The position numbers and the translations under genes were made by a program. A DNA stretch of 64,000 nt, taken from positions 1,911,013 to 1,975,012 of the forward strand of contig NZ_JH719942.1 of NCBI RefSeq assembly GCF_000275825.1. Reading direction: 5' to 3'. The notes beneath the pieces were generated by a model, which saw only the letters and a program-made list of their open reading frames with translations, ran no database searches and was not told the origin of the DNA. The stretch is from Saprospira grandis DSM 2844 (GTDB lineage Bacteria; Bacteroidota; Bacteroidia; Chitinophagales; Saprospiraceae). Shown here piece by piece: positions 52,157 through 60,118 of the stretch; position 1 is the stretch's first letter; the number at the start of each line of letters is the position of its first letter.

Positions 52157-52855
52157 TTATCCTTTTTGGATAGAAAAGCTCATTCCTGCTTTAGGGATAA
52201 AGAGGTTTTTGCCTTTAGCTTCAAAGGCGGCTTTTGCTTCTTTATGGTCAATAGTAATAAAGCCGAAAGTGTCGAAATGGATGCCGACAATTGTGTTACA
52301 CTCAATAAAATCGGAGGCAATGATGGCATGTTCGTAGCTCATCGTAAAATTGTCGCCGATAGGGAGCAGGGCAAAATCGAGTTTGGGATAGAGCATAGGG
52401 ATCAGCTTCATATCCATAGTTAGGGCCGTATCTCCGGCAAAGTAGAAAGTGCCATCATTGGAGCTAATGACAAAGCCCATGGGGTTGCCTGCATAGCTGC
52501 CATCGGGCAGGGCAGAAGAGTGAACGGCGGTGGTGCAATGGACCGTAAACTCGCCAAAATTCCATTTTCCGCCAATATTCATGGGGTGTGTATTTTCGAT
52601 CCCTTGTTTTTGCAGCCATTCGGCCACCTCATAAATAGCGACCACCTTAGCGCCGCTGCGCTGGGCAATACTCACGGCATCGCTAACATGGTCGGCATGT
52701 CCGTGCGAGAGCAAAATATAGTCGGGATTAAGGTCATCTGCAGAAATGCTAGCTTCTTGGGCTAGGGGGTTGGGCGTAATAAAGGGGTCAAAAAGGAGTT
52801 TTTTGCCGCCTAATTCTACCATAAAAGCAGAGTGGCCGTAGTAGGTAATTTTCAT
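52157..52855 (-). CDS. Metal-dependent hydrolase, metallo-beta-lactamase fold (UPF0173-like)
   Basis: 232 residues. MKITYYGHSAFMVELGGKKLLFDPFI is the family N-terminus. The MBL zinc motif is SHGHADHVSD (HxHxDH), a further ligand His lies in TAVHSSALPDG, Asp in FYFAGDTALT, and the last His in GIHFDTF. UPF0173 proteins are small cytosolic hydrolases of unknown substrate with two metal ions. The gene is alone, its 3' end next to R19, and divergent from the FMN reductase gene with 190 bp between. Confidence 0.95.
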   Translation of the reverse strand: MKITYYGHSAFMVELGGKKLLFDPFITPNPLAQEASISADDLNPDYILLSHGHADHVSDAVSIAQRSGAKVVAIYEVAEWLQKQGIENTHPMNIGGKWNFGEFTVHCTTAVHSSALPDGSYAGNPMGFVISSNDGTFYFAGDTALTMDMKLIPMLYPKLDFALLPIGDNFTMSYEHAIIASDFIECNTIVGIHFDTFGFITIDHKEAKAAFEAKGKNLFIPKAGMSFSIQKG

Positions 52856-53047
52856 AAGGCAAGAAAAATTTCTGAGGTAAAAGGAATAGAAGAATTGGGT
52901 TTAGGGCTTGGGTATAGAGCTAATTTAAGCTTTTCCCTATTTTTCCCTAGTTTTTTTTAGAACTTTGGCCATTGGGCGTTGTTCCCTTTGCAATTAGCTT
53001 ACTAGAAAGAGGTTCAGGGATTGGGCTTCTCCTTATATATATAATAA

Positions 53048-53590
53048 ATGATTGTAGTAATTTCGGGGACCAACCGCCCCAACAGCAAAACCAGAATTGT
53101 CGCAGAGGCCGCCTTTGCTCATTTTCAAGAGAAAGCGGAAGAAGAAGTACGCTTTTTTAGCCTAGAAGATTTGCCCGATGATATCTTGCATATAGATATG
53201 TATGACCCCGAGCAGCAATCTTTGGCTTTGCGGGCCATACAAGAGCAGTATTTGATTGCGCCCAAGAAGTTATTTATCGTTTCTCCGGAGTACAACGGCA
53301 GTTATCCGGGCGTACTGAAATTATTTTTAGATGCTTGTTCGATTTATGCCTATAAAGAAAGCTTTCAGGGCGGCAAGAAAGCGGCCCTAGTGGGTGTAGC
53401 TGCGGGACGAGCGGGGAACCTGCGAGGCATGGAGCATTTGACGGGCGTATTAAACTATCTGCAAATTACGGTCATGCCCCAACAGCTGCCTATATCTGGC
53501 ATCGGGGGGCAGCTGGAGGAGTCTGGACAACTCTTAGCCGCTAGCCAAAACGCCCTAGAGGAGCAGGTAGAGCGTTTCTTGGCCTTTTAA
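53048..53590 (+). CDS. NADPH-dependent FMN reductase-type flavoprotein
   Basis: 180 residues. N-terminal FMN phosphate loop VISGTNRPNSKTRIVA, then IVSPEYNGSYPGVLKLFLDA, the diagnostic P-E-Y-N motif that contacts the flavin, and GVAAGRAGNLRGMEHL. A flavodoxin-like fold, cytosolic. It should reduce FMN, quinones or azo compounds with NAD(P)H; the real substrate is unknown. It begins 192 bp from the divergent MBL gene and may be co-transcribed with the NlpC/P60 gene 53 bp downstream. Confidence 0.93.
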   Translation: MIVVISGTNRPNSKTRIVAEAAFAHFQEKAEEEVRFFSLEDLPDDILHIDMYDPEQQSLALRAIQEQYLIAPKKLFIVSPEYNGSYPGVLKLFLDACSIYAYKESFQGGKKAALVGVAAGRAGNLRGMEHLTGVLNYLQITVMPQQLPISGIGGQLEESGQLLAASQNALEEQVERFLAF

Positions 53591-53643
53591 GGAAGTCTTT
53601 TGCTAGAAAAGCATTAACTTGGGGGAAATAAATCTCCAATTCT

Positions 53644-54240
53644 ATGCGTGGTATTCAATATCTCAATAATAGCAGAGGCCAAAGAGTAAAGGCCATTGTA
53701 GACCTCAATAAGTACGGAAAAGAGTTTGCCGCCTTCGTGAAAAGTTTAGAAGCGGCAGAAAGTAGCAATAGTAATAACTCTGGTATGAGCAGCCCCTTTG
53801 GCAGCAATCCCGTAGCGGGCGATAATATTGCCTATATGGGCAGCTCGACGAGCAAACAGCTTAAGGTAAATGCCCTGATTGCCAAAGCCCAAAGTTTTTA
53901 TGGTACACCCTACCGCACGGGCGGTACTACCGCTAGTGGTATGGATTGCTCGGGCCTGACACAGACCGTTTTTAAGACGATTGGCGTGCAAATTCCTAGG
54001 GTGTCTAGAGATCAAGCTCGTACAGGACAGGCCGTAAAGTTTGACCAAGCCCGGGCTGGCGATCTCATCTTTTTTTCTACCGGTACGCCCAATCGCATCA
54101 ATCATGTGGGGGTGGTTTCGGCTAATGTCAATGGAGAAGTGAAGTTTATTCACGCCTCTTCTAGCCGTGGCGTGATGGAGGCTTCTATGAATAATAATTA
54201 TTGGCGGAAAGTCTATATGGGCTTGCGCAGAGTACTATAA
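53644..54240 (+). CDS. NlpC/P60-family (C40) cysteine peptidase without signal peptide
   Basis: 198 residues. The C-terminal NlpC/P60 domain starts near 78 (AKAQSFYGTPYRTGG). The catalytic Cys is C102 in MDCSG, the His is H154 in RINHVG, and the third polar residue is H170 in FIHASSS. Such enzymes cut the D-Glu-meso-DAP bond of peptidoglycan peptides. Unusually, the N-terminus (MRGIQYLNNSRGQRVKAIVD) has no signal peptide or membrane helix. Residues 38-70 are a Ser/Asn/Gly-rich linker. Either it is exported by another route or it works on cytosolic muropeptides. The first ATG was used; no upstream in-frame start adds a signal. A strong hairpin follows. Confidence 0.9.
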   Translation: MRGIQYLNNSRGQRVKAIVDLNKYGKEFAAFVKSLEAAESSNSNNSGMSSPFGSNPVAGDNIAYMGSSTSKQLKVNALIAKAQSFYGTPYRTGGTTASGMDCSGLTQTVFKTIGVQIPRVSRDQARTGQAVKFDQARAGDLIFFSTGTPNRINHVGVVSANVNGEVKFIHASSSRGVMEASMNNNYWRKVYMGLRRVL

Positions 54241-54283
54241 AGTAAGCAAAATCAGCAAAACGATTTTCGAATCTGTTCTCCTG

Positions 54284-54313
54284 CAAGCAAGCTCTGGGCT
54301 CAGAGCTTGCTTG
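54284..54313 (+). terminator. Perfect 13-bp inverted repeat, probable terminator
   Basis: CAAGCAAGCTCTG, loop GGCT, CAGAGCTTGCTTG. A T-rich stretch follows only after a short gap, and the next gene starts 16 bp on. It could instead act as an mRNA stabiliser. Confidence 0.65.
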
Positions 54314-54328
54314 TTCAATTTTTATCCT

Positions 54329-54760
54329 ATGCGTTTATATCTCCTCTTTTTTATAGGCCTTTTTCTGCTCAGCACGGCCTGCCATCGCCCGCCAGGAAAA
54401 CTCAAACAAGAACGTCCCGAATCGGTGGCCTTGCATTTTATGCACGCCTTCTTAGATGGCGATTTTGAGAAGGCCGAGCAGCTGTCTACTCCAGAATCTA
54501 AAGAAATCTTGGCCTTTTTTGAGCAAACCCTAAATGCCGTGACCGAAAGCGAACGCAAGGCCATGAAGGCCGAGGCTGCCGCCAATAAAAAACGAATCAA
54601 AACCGCCGAATGCGAACTGCTATCTAGCCAAGAAGCGCTCTGCTCTTTTTGTTGCGACCAAGACGGAAAACCCCTGTCAGGTAGCAAAATGCAGTTGCTC
54701 CGACAAGAAGATAATAGCTGGAAGGTGGTCCTCGAACTGCCCCAAGCCCCCGATTTCTAA
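54329..54760 (+). CDS. Small lipoprotein, DUF4878/NTF2-like
   Basis: 143 residues from ATG 54329 (a TTG 18 bases earlier is less likely). Signal peptide MRLYLLFFIGLFLLSTAC with Cys 18. The segment PESVALHFMHAFLDGDFEKAEQLSTPESKEIL resembles the opening helix pair of DUF4878/NTF2-like lipoproteins, and a final beta-strand part ends SWKVVLELPQAPDF. Three Cys near the end (ALCSFCCDQDGK) are notable. The role is unknown. It is followed 25 bp later by the GNAT-like gene, probably co-transcribed. Confidence 0.82.
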   Translation: MRLYLLFFIGLFLLSTACHRPPGKLKQERPESVALHFMHAFLDGDFEKAEQLSTPESKEILAFFEQTLNAVTESERKAMKAEAAANKKRIKTAECELLSSQEALCSFCCDQDGKPLSGSKMQLLRQEDNSWKVVLELPQAPDF

Positions 54761-54785
54761 ATCTTTTCCCCTCTCGATTATAATT

Positions 54786-55709
54786 ATGAATATTAGACTG
54801 CTTCATCGCAACGAAATTGACCTGCCTCGCTGGAATGGCTGCGTACACTATGCCCCCAATAGCCTGATTTATGGCTATGCCTGGTATCTCGATAATGTAG
54901 CCGATAATTGGTGGGGACTGGTAGAGGATGATTACCAATCGGTCTTTCCGCTGCCTTGGAACGATAAACTCTTTGGCATCAAACGCCTTTATCAACCGCC
55001 GCTCTGCCAACAGCTGGGCCTATTTACCGTAAATGGTTTCTCGGAGGCCCGAATCAAGGCCTTCCTGCAGGCTATCCCCAAAGAGTTTAAACATAGCCAA
55101 CTGGCCTTTAATGACAGCATGAGCGCTATCCAACGCCTAGCCGATTATAAGGTCCAAGAACGACCCAATTATTTGCTGCCCCTCAATCAACCTTACGAAA
55201 AACTCTATGAGAACTATAGCAGCAACCATAAGCGAAATATCAAAAAAGGCGAAAAAGCCAGCCTTTTTGCCACTAGCTCCATCAAACCCGAGGACTTTGT
55301 GGCCCAATTAGAACAGGAGATGCTCCGAAAAGGAGAGCAGTTTCCACAGGCTACTTATCATGCGGCGCTCCGCATTATTTATAATGCCCTGCACCGTGGC
55401 CAAGGCTTCTTTATGCTCTGCCTCAATGAACAAAAGGAGGTCTGCGCAGCCGTTTTTTGGCTGCTCAATGGCGCCCGATATATCAATTTGCTCAATTATA
55501 CCACTCCCGCAGGTAAAGAGGTTGGCGCTATGCCTTACCTGATGGACCTCTTTATTCAGGGCCAGGCCAATAAGCCCATGTTCATTGACTTTGAGGGCTC
55601 TAGCATCCCCGGAATTGCCCGCTTTTATGAGGGCTTTGGGGCCGAAAATATGCCCTTTTATCAATGGACCGAAAACCGCCTCCCTTGGTGGATCCGCTGG
55701 AAGGGCTAG
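54786..55709 (+). CDS. FemAB/GNAT-fold acyltransferase-like protein
   Basis: 307 residues, cytosolic. It shows the two-domain pattern of FemAB-like proteins with a GNAT fold. The N-terminal part ends in DYKVQERPNYLLPL, then SSNHKRNIKKGEKA (the basic helix where FemX-type proteins bind tRNA or substrate). The second domain contains GFFMLCLNEQKEVCAAVFWLLNGARYINLLNYTTP-like strands and IDFEGSSIPGIARFYEGFGA. FemAB proteins add amino acids to peptidoglycan or other acceptors; here the acceptor is unknown. Good match to the fold by block order; specific activity not claimed. R20 begins 5 bp after the stop. Confidence 0.78.
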   Translation: MNIRLLHRNEIDLPRWNGCVHYAPNSLIYGYAWYLDNVADNWWGLVEDDYQSVFPLPWNDKLFGIKRLYQPPLCQQLGLFTVNGFSEARIKAFLQAIPKEFKHSQLAFNDSMSAIQRLADYKVQERPNYLLPLNQPYEKLYENYSSNHKRNIKKGEKASLFATSSIKPEDFVAQLEQEMLRKGEQFPQATYHAALRIIYNALHRGQGFFMLCLNEQKEVCAAVFWLLNGARYINLLNYTTPAGKEVGAMPYLMDLFIQGQANKPMFIDFEGSSIPGIARFYEGFGAENMPFYQWTENRLPWWIRWKG

Positions 55710-55713
55710 ACGC

Positions 55714-55870
55714 TTTGGGGCCTCCGCAGCAAAGCTGCGGCGCTACGTTTCAGGGCTCGCTGTTCGCTCGGCCCTGCGCGGGCTGCGCCCGCTGGGTCTG
55801 CGGCTGCGCCGCCCCCTTGCACATCGCTAGGCCAGTCGCTGCGCTCCTTTGCGGCGGCTTCGCCGCCTGT
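55714..55870 (+). repeat. Mosaic palindromic repeat R20, type B
   Basis: TTTGGGGCCTCC start 5 bp after the stop codon. Arms GCAGCAAAGCTGC, GCGGGCTGCGCCCGC, GCGGCTGCGCCGC; after CATCGCTAGGCC, GTCGCTGCGCTCC and GGCGGCTTCGCCGCC. Confidence 0.9.
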
Positions 55871-55905
55871 AGGACGCCATGGACCAAAGTTCTTCCTGCA
55901 TTCTT

Positions 55906-55935
55906 TTTGCTATGGCCCTAAAAATTATATTTTTG
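55906..55935 (+). promoter_or_regulatory. Bacteroidota-type promoter of asnS
   Basis: TTTG at 55906-55909, 18-bp gap, TATTTTTG at 55928-55935: full -33/-7 match. Leader about 55 nt to the ATG at 55994. Confidence 0.65.
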
Positions 55936-55993
55936 TGAGCGCCTCTCCCTTAGCCGGATTGGCCTTTCTTTCCTAAGATAATTCATCTACTTT

Positions 55994-57520
55994 ATGCAAC
56001 AATATATTAAGGATTTTGCACAGCTCGTAGGCCATGAGGTCAGTATCAAAGGTTGGGTGACCAAAATCCGCAAAAGTAAAACGGCTTGCTTTGCCGACTT
56101 TAGAGATGGTTCTGGCTTTACCCAAGCCGTTTTTGCCCTAGAAAGCCTAGGCGAAGAACAATTTGAGTTGGCCAAAACGCTAACTCTAGAAAGTTCACTG
56201 GCCATTACCGGCCAGCTCATCCGCAATGAAAAGAGCCTGGGCGGCTATGAACTTCAAGTAAATAGCTTCGAGATTTACCATAATGCAGAAGGCTACCCCA
56301 TTACAAAGTCTGATGAGGAAATGGGCGTAAAGTTTTTGAGCGATAAACGCCACCTTTGGCTCCGCAGCCGCCGCCAATGGGCCATTATGCGCTTGCGCAA
56401 CCAGCTGATTATGAGCATTCACAATTTCTTCCAATCAGAGGATTTTGTGCAAATGGATGCGCCTTTGCTCACGGGCAGCGCCTGTGAAGGCACTACCGAC
56501 CTTTTTGAGACCGACTTTTTTGGCCAACCCGCCTATTTGTCTCAATCGGGCCAGCTTTATGGAGAGGCTATGGCCATGGCCATGGGCAAGATTTATACTT
56601 TTGGTCCTACCTTCCGTGCAGAAAAATCAAATACGCCCCGCCACTTATCTGAGTTTTGGATGATTGAGCCCGAAATGGCCTTTTATACCAATGAGGATAA
56701 TATGAACTTGATCGAGCGCTTTATTAAGTCGGTCATTGGCGAGGTCCTTTACCGCTGTAAAGATGAACTAGAGGTCTTGGGCAGAGATACCAGCAGCCTC
56801 GAAAAAGTAGTGGACGAAACCTTCCCTAGAGTAGCTTATAGCGATGCCGTGAAAATTTTGCGTGGAGAGCTAGAGATCAATGGTAAGAATGCCATCAAAT
56901 TGCAGGAAGAAGATTTGGCCCAAGTCACTGCCCGCCTAACTGAAATTCAGGCGGAGATTGCAGAAAGAGAGAAAGCCATTGCTGCGGGCATGAAAAAAGG
57001 TGCGCGTAGATTTAATGAAGGAAAAATTTTGGCCCTCAGAGGAGAAGCCAAAGAATTGGAAGAAAAACAGCGTCATATTCCAGACTGGATCGAGTCGGCC
57101 AAAAACTTTGAAGATGGCGAAGACTTTGGTAACTCGGATGAAACCGTATTGACCAGAGTATTCTCTACGCCTGTGATGGTCTATAATTGGCCCGCTAAGA
57201 TTAAATCTTTCTATATGAAAGAAGTAGATGGCGATCCTTCTTTGGTGAAGGGGGTAGACCTTTTGGCTCCTGATGGTTATGGCGAAATTGTGGGAGGTTC
57301 TGAGCGGGAAACCAGCCTAGAGGTATTGGTCCGCAAAATTGCCGAACACAACTTAGATCAAGACGACTTTGAGTGGTATTTGGACCTTCGTCGTTTTGGT
57401 TCGGTGCCTCATGCAGGTTTTGGTTTGGGCCTAGAGCGTTTGGTGCGTTGGGTTTGTGGCCTCAACCACGTTAGAGAGACCTTGCCCTTTCAGCGTCGTT
57501 ATGGACAAATTAAGCCCTAA
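55994..57520 (+). CDS. asnS: Asparaginyl-tRNA synthetase
   Basis: 508 residues. An OB-fold anticodon-binding domain comes first (SIKGWVTKIRKSKTACFADFRDGSG), then the class II catalytic core: motif 1 around FFQSEDFVQMDAPLLTGSACEGTT, motif 2 YTFGPTFRAEKSNTPRHLSEFWMIEPEM (conserved FRAE and RHLxEF), and motif 3 HAGFGLGLERLVRW. It charges tRNA-Asn with asparagine. A Lys/Glu-rich helical insert (about residues 295-365) makes it longer than the roughly 465-residue standard form. It has its own promoter and terminator. Confidence 0.97.
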   Translation: MQQYIKDFAQLVGHEVSIKGWVTKIRKSKTACFADFRDGSGFTQAVFALESLGEEQFELAKTLTLESSLAITGQLIRNEKSLGGYELQVNSFEIYHNAEGYPITKSDEEMGVKFLSDKRHLWLRSRRQWAIMRLRNQLIMSIHNFFQSEDFVQMDAPLLTGSACEGTTDLFETDFFGQPAYLSQSGQLYGEAMAMAMGKIYTFGPTFRAEKSNTPRHLSEFWMIEPEMAFYTNEDNMNLIERFIKSVIGEVLYRCKDELEVLGRDTSSLEKVVDETFPRVAYSDAVKILRGELEINGKNAIKLQEEDLAQVTARLTEIQAEIAEREKAIAAGMKKGARRFNEGKILALRGEAKELEEKQRHIPDWIESAKNFEDGEDFGNSDETVLTRVFSTPVMVYNWPAKIKSFYMKEVDGDPSLVKGVDLLAPDGYGEIVGGSERETSLEVLVRKIAEHNLDQDDFEWYLDLRRFGSVPHAGFGLGLERLVRWVCGLNHVRETLPFQRRYGQIKP

Positions 57521-57541
57521 GGCTAATCGCATAATAAAAAG

Positions 57542-57578
57542 AGCGCCTAGTTTCTGTATAGAGACTAGGCGCTTTTTT
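57542..57578 (+). terminator. Intrinsic terminator after asnS
   Basis: AGCGCCTAGT pairs with ACTAGGCGCT, extended by TTCT/AGAG (one G-T) around GTAT, then T6. Confidence 0.92.
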
Positions 57579-57587
57579 ATGCGTTTA

Positions 57588-57748
57588 GCAGGCGGCGAAG
57601 CCGCCGCAAAGGCGCGCAGCGCCTCGGCTGAGGGATGGGCAGCAGTGGCGCGAAGCGCCAGACCCAGCCGCCGCAGGCGGCGCAGGGCCGAGCGAATAGC
57701 GAGCTGCGAGACAGCCCGACCCGCCCGCAGGGCGGGGCAGCCCCAAAA
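57588..57748 (-). repeat. Mosaic palindromic repeat R21, type A
   Basis: TTTTGGGGCTGCC end 6 bp from the feoB stop. Arms CCGCCCTGCGGGCGG, GCCGCCTGCGGCGGC, GGCGCTTCGCGCC, and GGCGCTGCGCGCC plus GGCGGCTTCGCCGCC at the far end, as in R5. Confidence 0.9.
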
Positions 57749-57753
57749 ACAAA

Positions 57754-59700
57754 TTAACTAAGTAATTGATAGCTCAAAAAGGCTAGTAAATAGGCGAGGC
57801 CCGTCATGTAGATCAGTTGTAGCAGCGGCCATTTCCAGGAGCGAGTTTCTTTGTAGACCACGGCTAGGGTGCTCATACATTGCATGGCAAAAACGTAGAA
57901 GACCAGCAGAGAAATGCCCGTGGGCAAGCTATAAACTGCTTTTTGGCTATCTTCAAATCGTTCGGCTCGCATCCTTTCGATCAGGGTATTTTCTTCGGCT
58001 TCGCTGCCCATACTATATATAGTGCCCATAGTGCCGACAAAAACCTCGCGGGCGGCAAAAGAGGCCAGCAAACCGATGCCAATTTTCCAGTCGTAGCCGA
58101 GCGGGCGGATAGCGGGTTCGATGGCGTGGCCGAGATGGCCGAGATAGCTAGCGGATAACTTTTGGGCGGCCATATTTTGGGCCAATTCGCTTTCATTTTG
58201 GCTCATTTGCTGGGCGCGTTCTTCGGCGGCCTGCATGGCTTCGGTAGGGCCATAGCTGCCCAAGATCCAGAGCAAAATGGAGAGGGCCAGAATTACCTTA
58301 CCGGCTTCTAGGACAAAAGACTTTGATTTTTGGTAGGCCGTGAGAAAGACATTTTGCCAGCGGGGCCATTTATAGCTAGGAAGATCAATCACAAAAGGGT
58401 TTTGGTCCTTTTTGGGGAGGATAAAGCGGAGTGCTAGGCCCGTGAGCAGAGCGCCAAAGACGCCAAGGAGATAAAGGCCCAGCATGGCGAGACCTTTCCA
58501 GCCAAAGCCCCAGCTACTGCCATCAGGAATCACCAGAGCGATCAGGATGACATAAACGGGTAGGCGGGCGGCGCAGCTAATCATGGGACTGACAAAAATG
58601 GTGGCCATGCGTTCTCTCCAGCGGCTAATATTTCGGGCGGCCATCACGGCGGGAATAGCGCAGGCGGCTCCAGAAAGCAGGGGGAGCACACTTTGTCCGC
58701 TCAGGCCAAAAAAACGCATGGGTTTATCCATGAGAAAGACCACCCTAGAGATATAGCCGCTTTCTTCGAGGATGGAGAGGGCAAAAAAGAGGATAGCAAT
58801 TTGGGGGACAAAAATCACGACCCCGCCGATGCCGGGGATAATCCCCTCTGTAATCAATTCATTGATTGGGCCAGGGGGGAGGAGTTCTGCGATAAAGCTA
58901 GCTAGGGCGCCTGTACCTTCATCGATCAGGCCCATAGGCCAATCGGCCAGGCTAAAAATCAGTTGAAAAATGCCGAAGAGGACCGTCAGGTAAATGAGAT
59001 AGCCAGCGATAGGGTGGCTGGTCCATTGGTCTAAGAAATGGGACCAACTGCGTTTAGTGCTGGTTTTTTTTCGGGCCTTTTCGAGTTGTGGGCGAATTTG
59101 CTCGAGTCGTTTTTGGCTATCCTTCAGCTGAGCGGCAGCATCATTTGACTTCATCAGGGCTAAAAAGTCTGTATTAGCAGAAGGAGCCTCCTGGGAGAGG
59201 AGTTGATCAATAGCTTTGGGGATTTGGTCGAGGCCAAGTCCTTGGCGGGCATTGATACGGAGGGGTTCTTGGCCGAGGAGGGGGAGGAGTTCTTGAGTAT
59301 CAAACTGGAACCCTTGGCCCTCTGCTTGGTCGAGCATATTGAGTAGGGGTAAAACGGGAATGCCCATAGCTAGGGCTTGTTGGGCAAGGAGCAAGCTTCT
59401 TTCGAGGTGGCTAGCATCGAGGACCAGCAACAAAGCGTCAAAGTTTTCTTCATCTAAAGCTTTGATGACTACTTCTTCATCTGGAGATTTAGCGAAGAGG
59501 CTATAAAGTCCGGGCAGGTCGGTCAGTTGGCCCTTGAGGTTTTGGAGTTGAATTTTACCTACTTTTTTCTCTACGGTAACGCCGGGAAAGTTACCGACCT
59601 TTTGTTGGAGGCCAGTGAGTTGGTTAAAGAGAGAAGTTTTGCCCACATTAGGGGGCCCAAGCAGGGCGATATTTAGCTGTTTATTGGTTACTGTATCCAT
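57754..59700 (-). CDS. feoB: Ferrous iron transporter B
   Basis: 648 residues. The N-terminal G-protein domain has P-loop GPPNVGKTS (15-23), G3 DLPGLYSL, and NMLD as G4. A helical GDI-like linker follows to about 210, then membrane helices with two gate motifs, SGAACAIPAVMAARNI and LLASFAAREVFVGTMGTIYS. It moves Fe2+ across the inner membrane, driven by GTP. It is shorter than the 770-residue Escherichia protein, mostly from shorter loops, but has all motifs. The ATG at 59700 overlaps the end of feoA, so the two are coupled. R21 follows its stop. Confidence 0.96.
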   Translation of the reverse strand: MDTVTNKQLNIALLGPPNVGKTSLFNQLTGLQQKVGNFPGVTVEKKVGKIQLQNLKGQLTDLPGLYSLFAKSPDEEVVIKALDEENFDALLLVLDASHLERSLLLAQQALAMGIPVLPLLNMLDQAEGQGFQFDTQELLPLLGQEPLRINARQGLGLDQIPKAIDQLLSQEAPSANTDFLALMKSNDAAAQLKDSQKRLEQIRPQLEKARKKTSTKRSWSHFLDQWTSHPIAGYLIYLTVLFGIFQLIFSLADWPMGLIDEGTGALASFIAELLPPGPINELITEGIIPGIGGVVIFVPQIAILFFALSILEESGYISRVVFLMDKPMRFFGLSGQSVLPLLSGAACAIPAVMAARNISRWRERMATIFVSPMISCAARLPVYVILIALVIPDGSSWGFGWKGLAMLGLYLLGVFGALLTGLALRFILPKKDQNPFVIDLPSYKWPRWQNVFLTAYQKSKSFVLEAGKVILALSILLWILGSYGPTEAMQAAEERAQQMSQNESELAQNMAAQKLSASYLGHLGHAIEPAIRPLGYDWKIGIGLLASFAAREVFVGTMGTIYSMGSEAEENTLIERMRAERFEDSQKAVYSLPTGISLLVFYVFAMQCMSTLAVVYKETRSWKWPLLQLIYMTGLAYLLAFLSYQLLS

Positions 59701-59930
59701 ATTTTTTTGGCTTCTGCTGGCCCGATGGCCAATTGTTGCAAATTATCGGCAAGTTCGAGGAGGAGGGGCCCGGCTAGTGGGGCTCTTTTGAGGAGGCGGA
59801 ACTTAGCGGCGGGGAAGAGGCCCATCTCCATAAGTTTCAGGCTGAGCAAAGGGGAGTCTGTATGGAGGAAGGTAAGATGTTCTCCTTTTTTGGCTTCCCA
59901 GAGTCGGCGGGTGGAAGAATTTTTAGACAT
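59688..59930 (-). CDS. feoA: Ferrous iron transport protein A (SH3-like)
   Basis: 80 residues forming a single SH3-like FeoA domain: LTFLHTDSPLLSLKLMEMGLFPAAKFRLLKRAPLAGPLLLEL carries the hallmark L-x-E-M-G-x-x-P-G-like turn (here LMEMGLFPAAK). It is thought to modulate FeoB GTPase activity. It overlaps feoB by 13 bp (feoA stop at 59688, feoB ATG at 59700) and is the first gene of the operon. The ATG at 59930 precedes MSKNSSTRRLWEAKKGE. No Fur box was identified by eye. Confidence 0.9.
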   Translation of the reverse strand: MSKNSSTRRLWEAKKGEHLTFLHTDSPLLSLKLMEMGLFPAAKFRLLKRAPLAGPLLLELADNLQQLAIGPAEAKKIWIQ

Positions 59931-60057
59931 ATATAGTATTGTGTGTGTAGTCTTGCAAATTTAGACTAAATCTATAAAAGCCCCAAAAAAAGATAATTCT
60001 GTCTTTTTTTTGGGGCGGGCTAAATTAGTGAAAAAGGGGGGAATAGGCAAAAGGGCT

Positions 60058-60095
60058 AAAAAAATATCCGTCTACAGCTTATGCAGACGGATATT
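60058..60095 (-). terminator. Intrinsic terminator of the SurA operon
   Basis: AATATCCGTCT pairs perfectly with AGACGGATATT around an 11-nt loop, with A7 on the left giving U7 in the minus-strand RNA. It lies 24 bp after the chaperone stop. Confidence 0.88.
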
Positions 60096-60118
60096 GAGGG
60101 ATTGGGTTTACTTTTGGT

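Noticed and set aside
55585..55921. Small ORFs at R20
   Set aside because: Repeat translations (MGPPQQ-type peptides).
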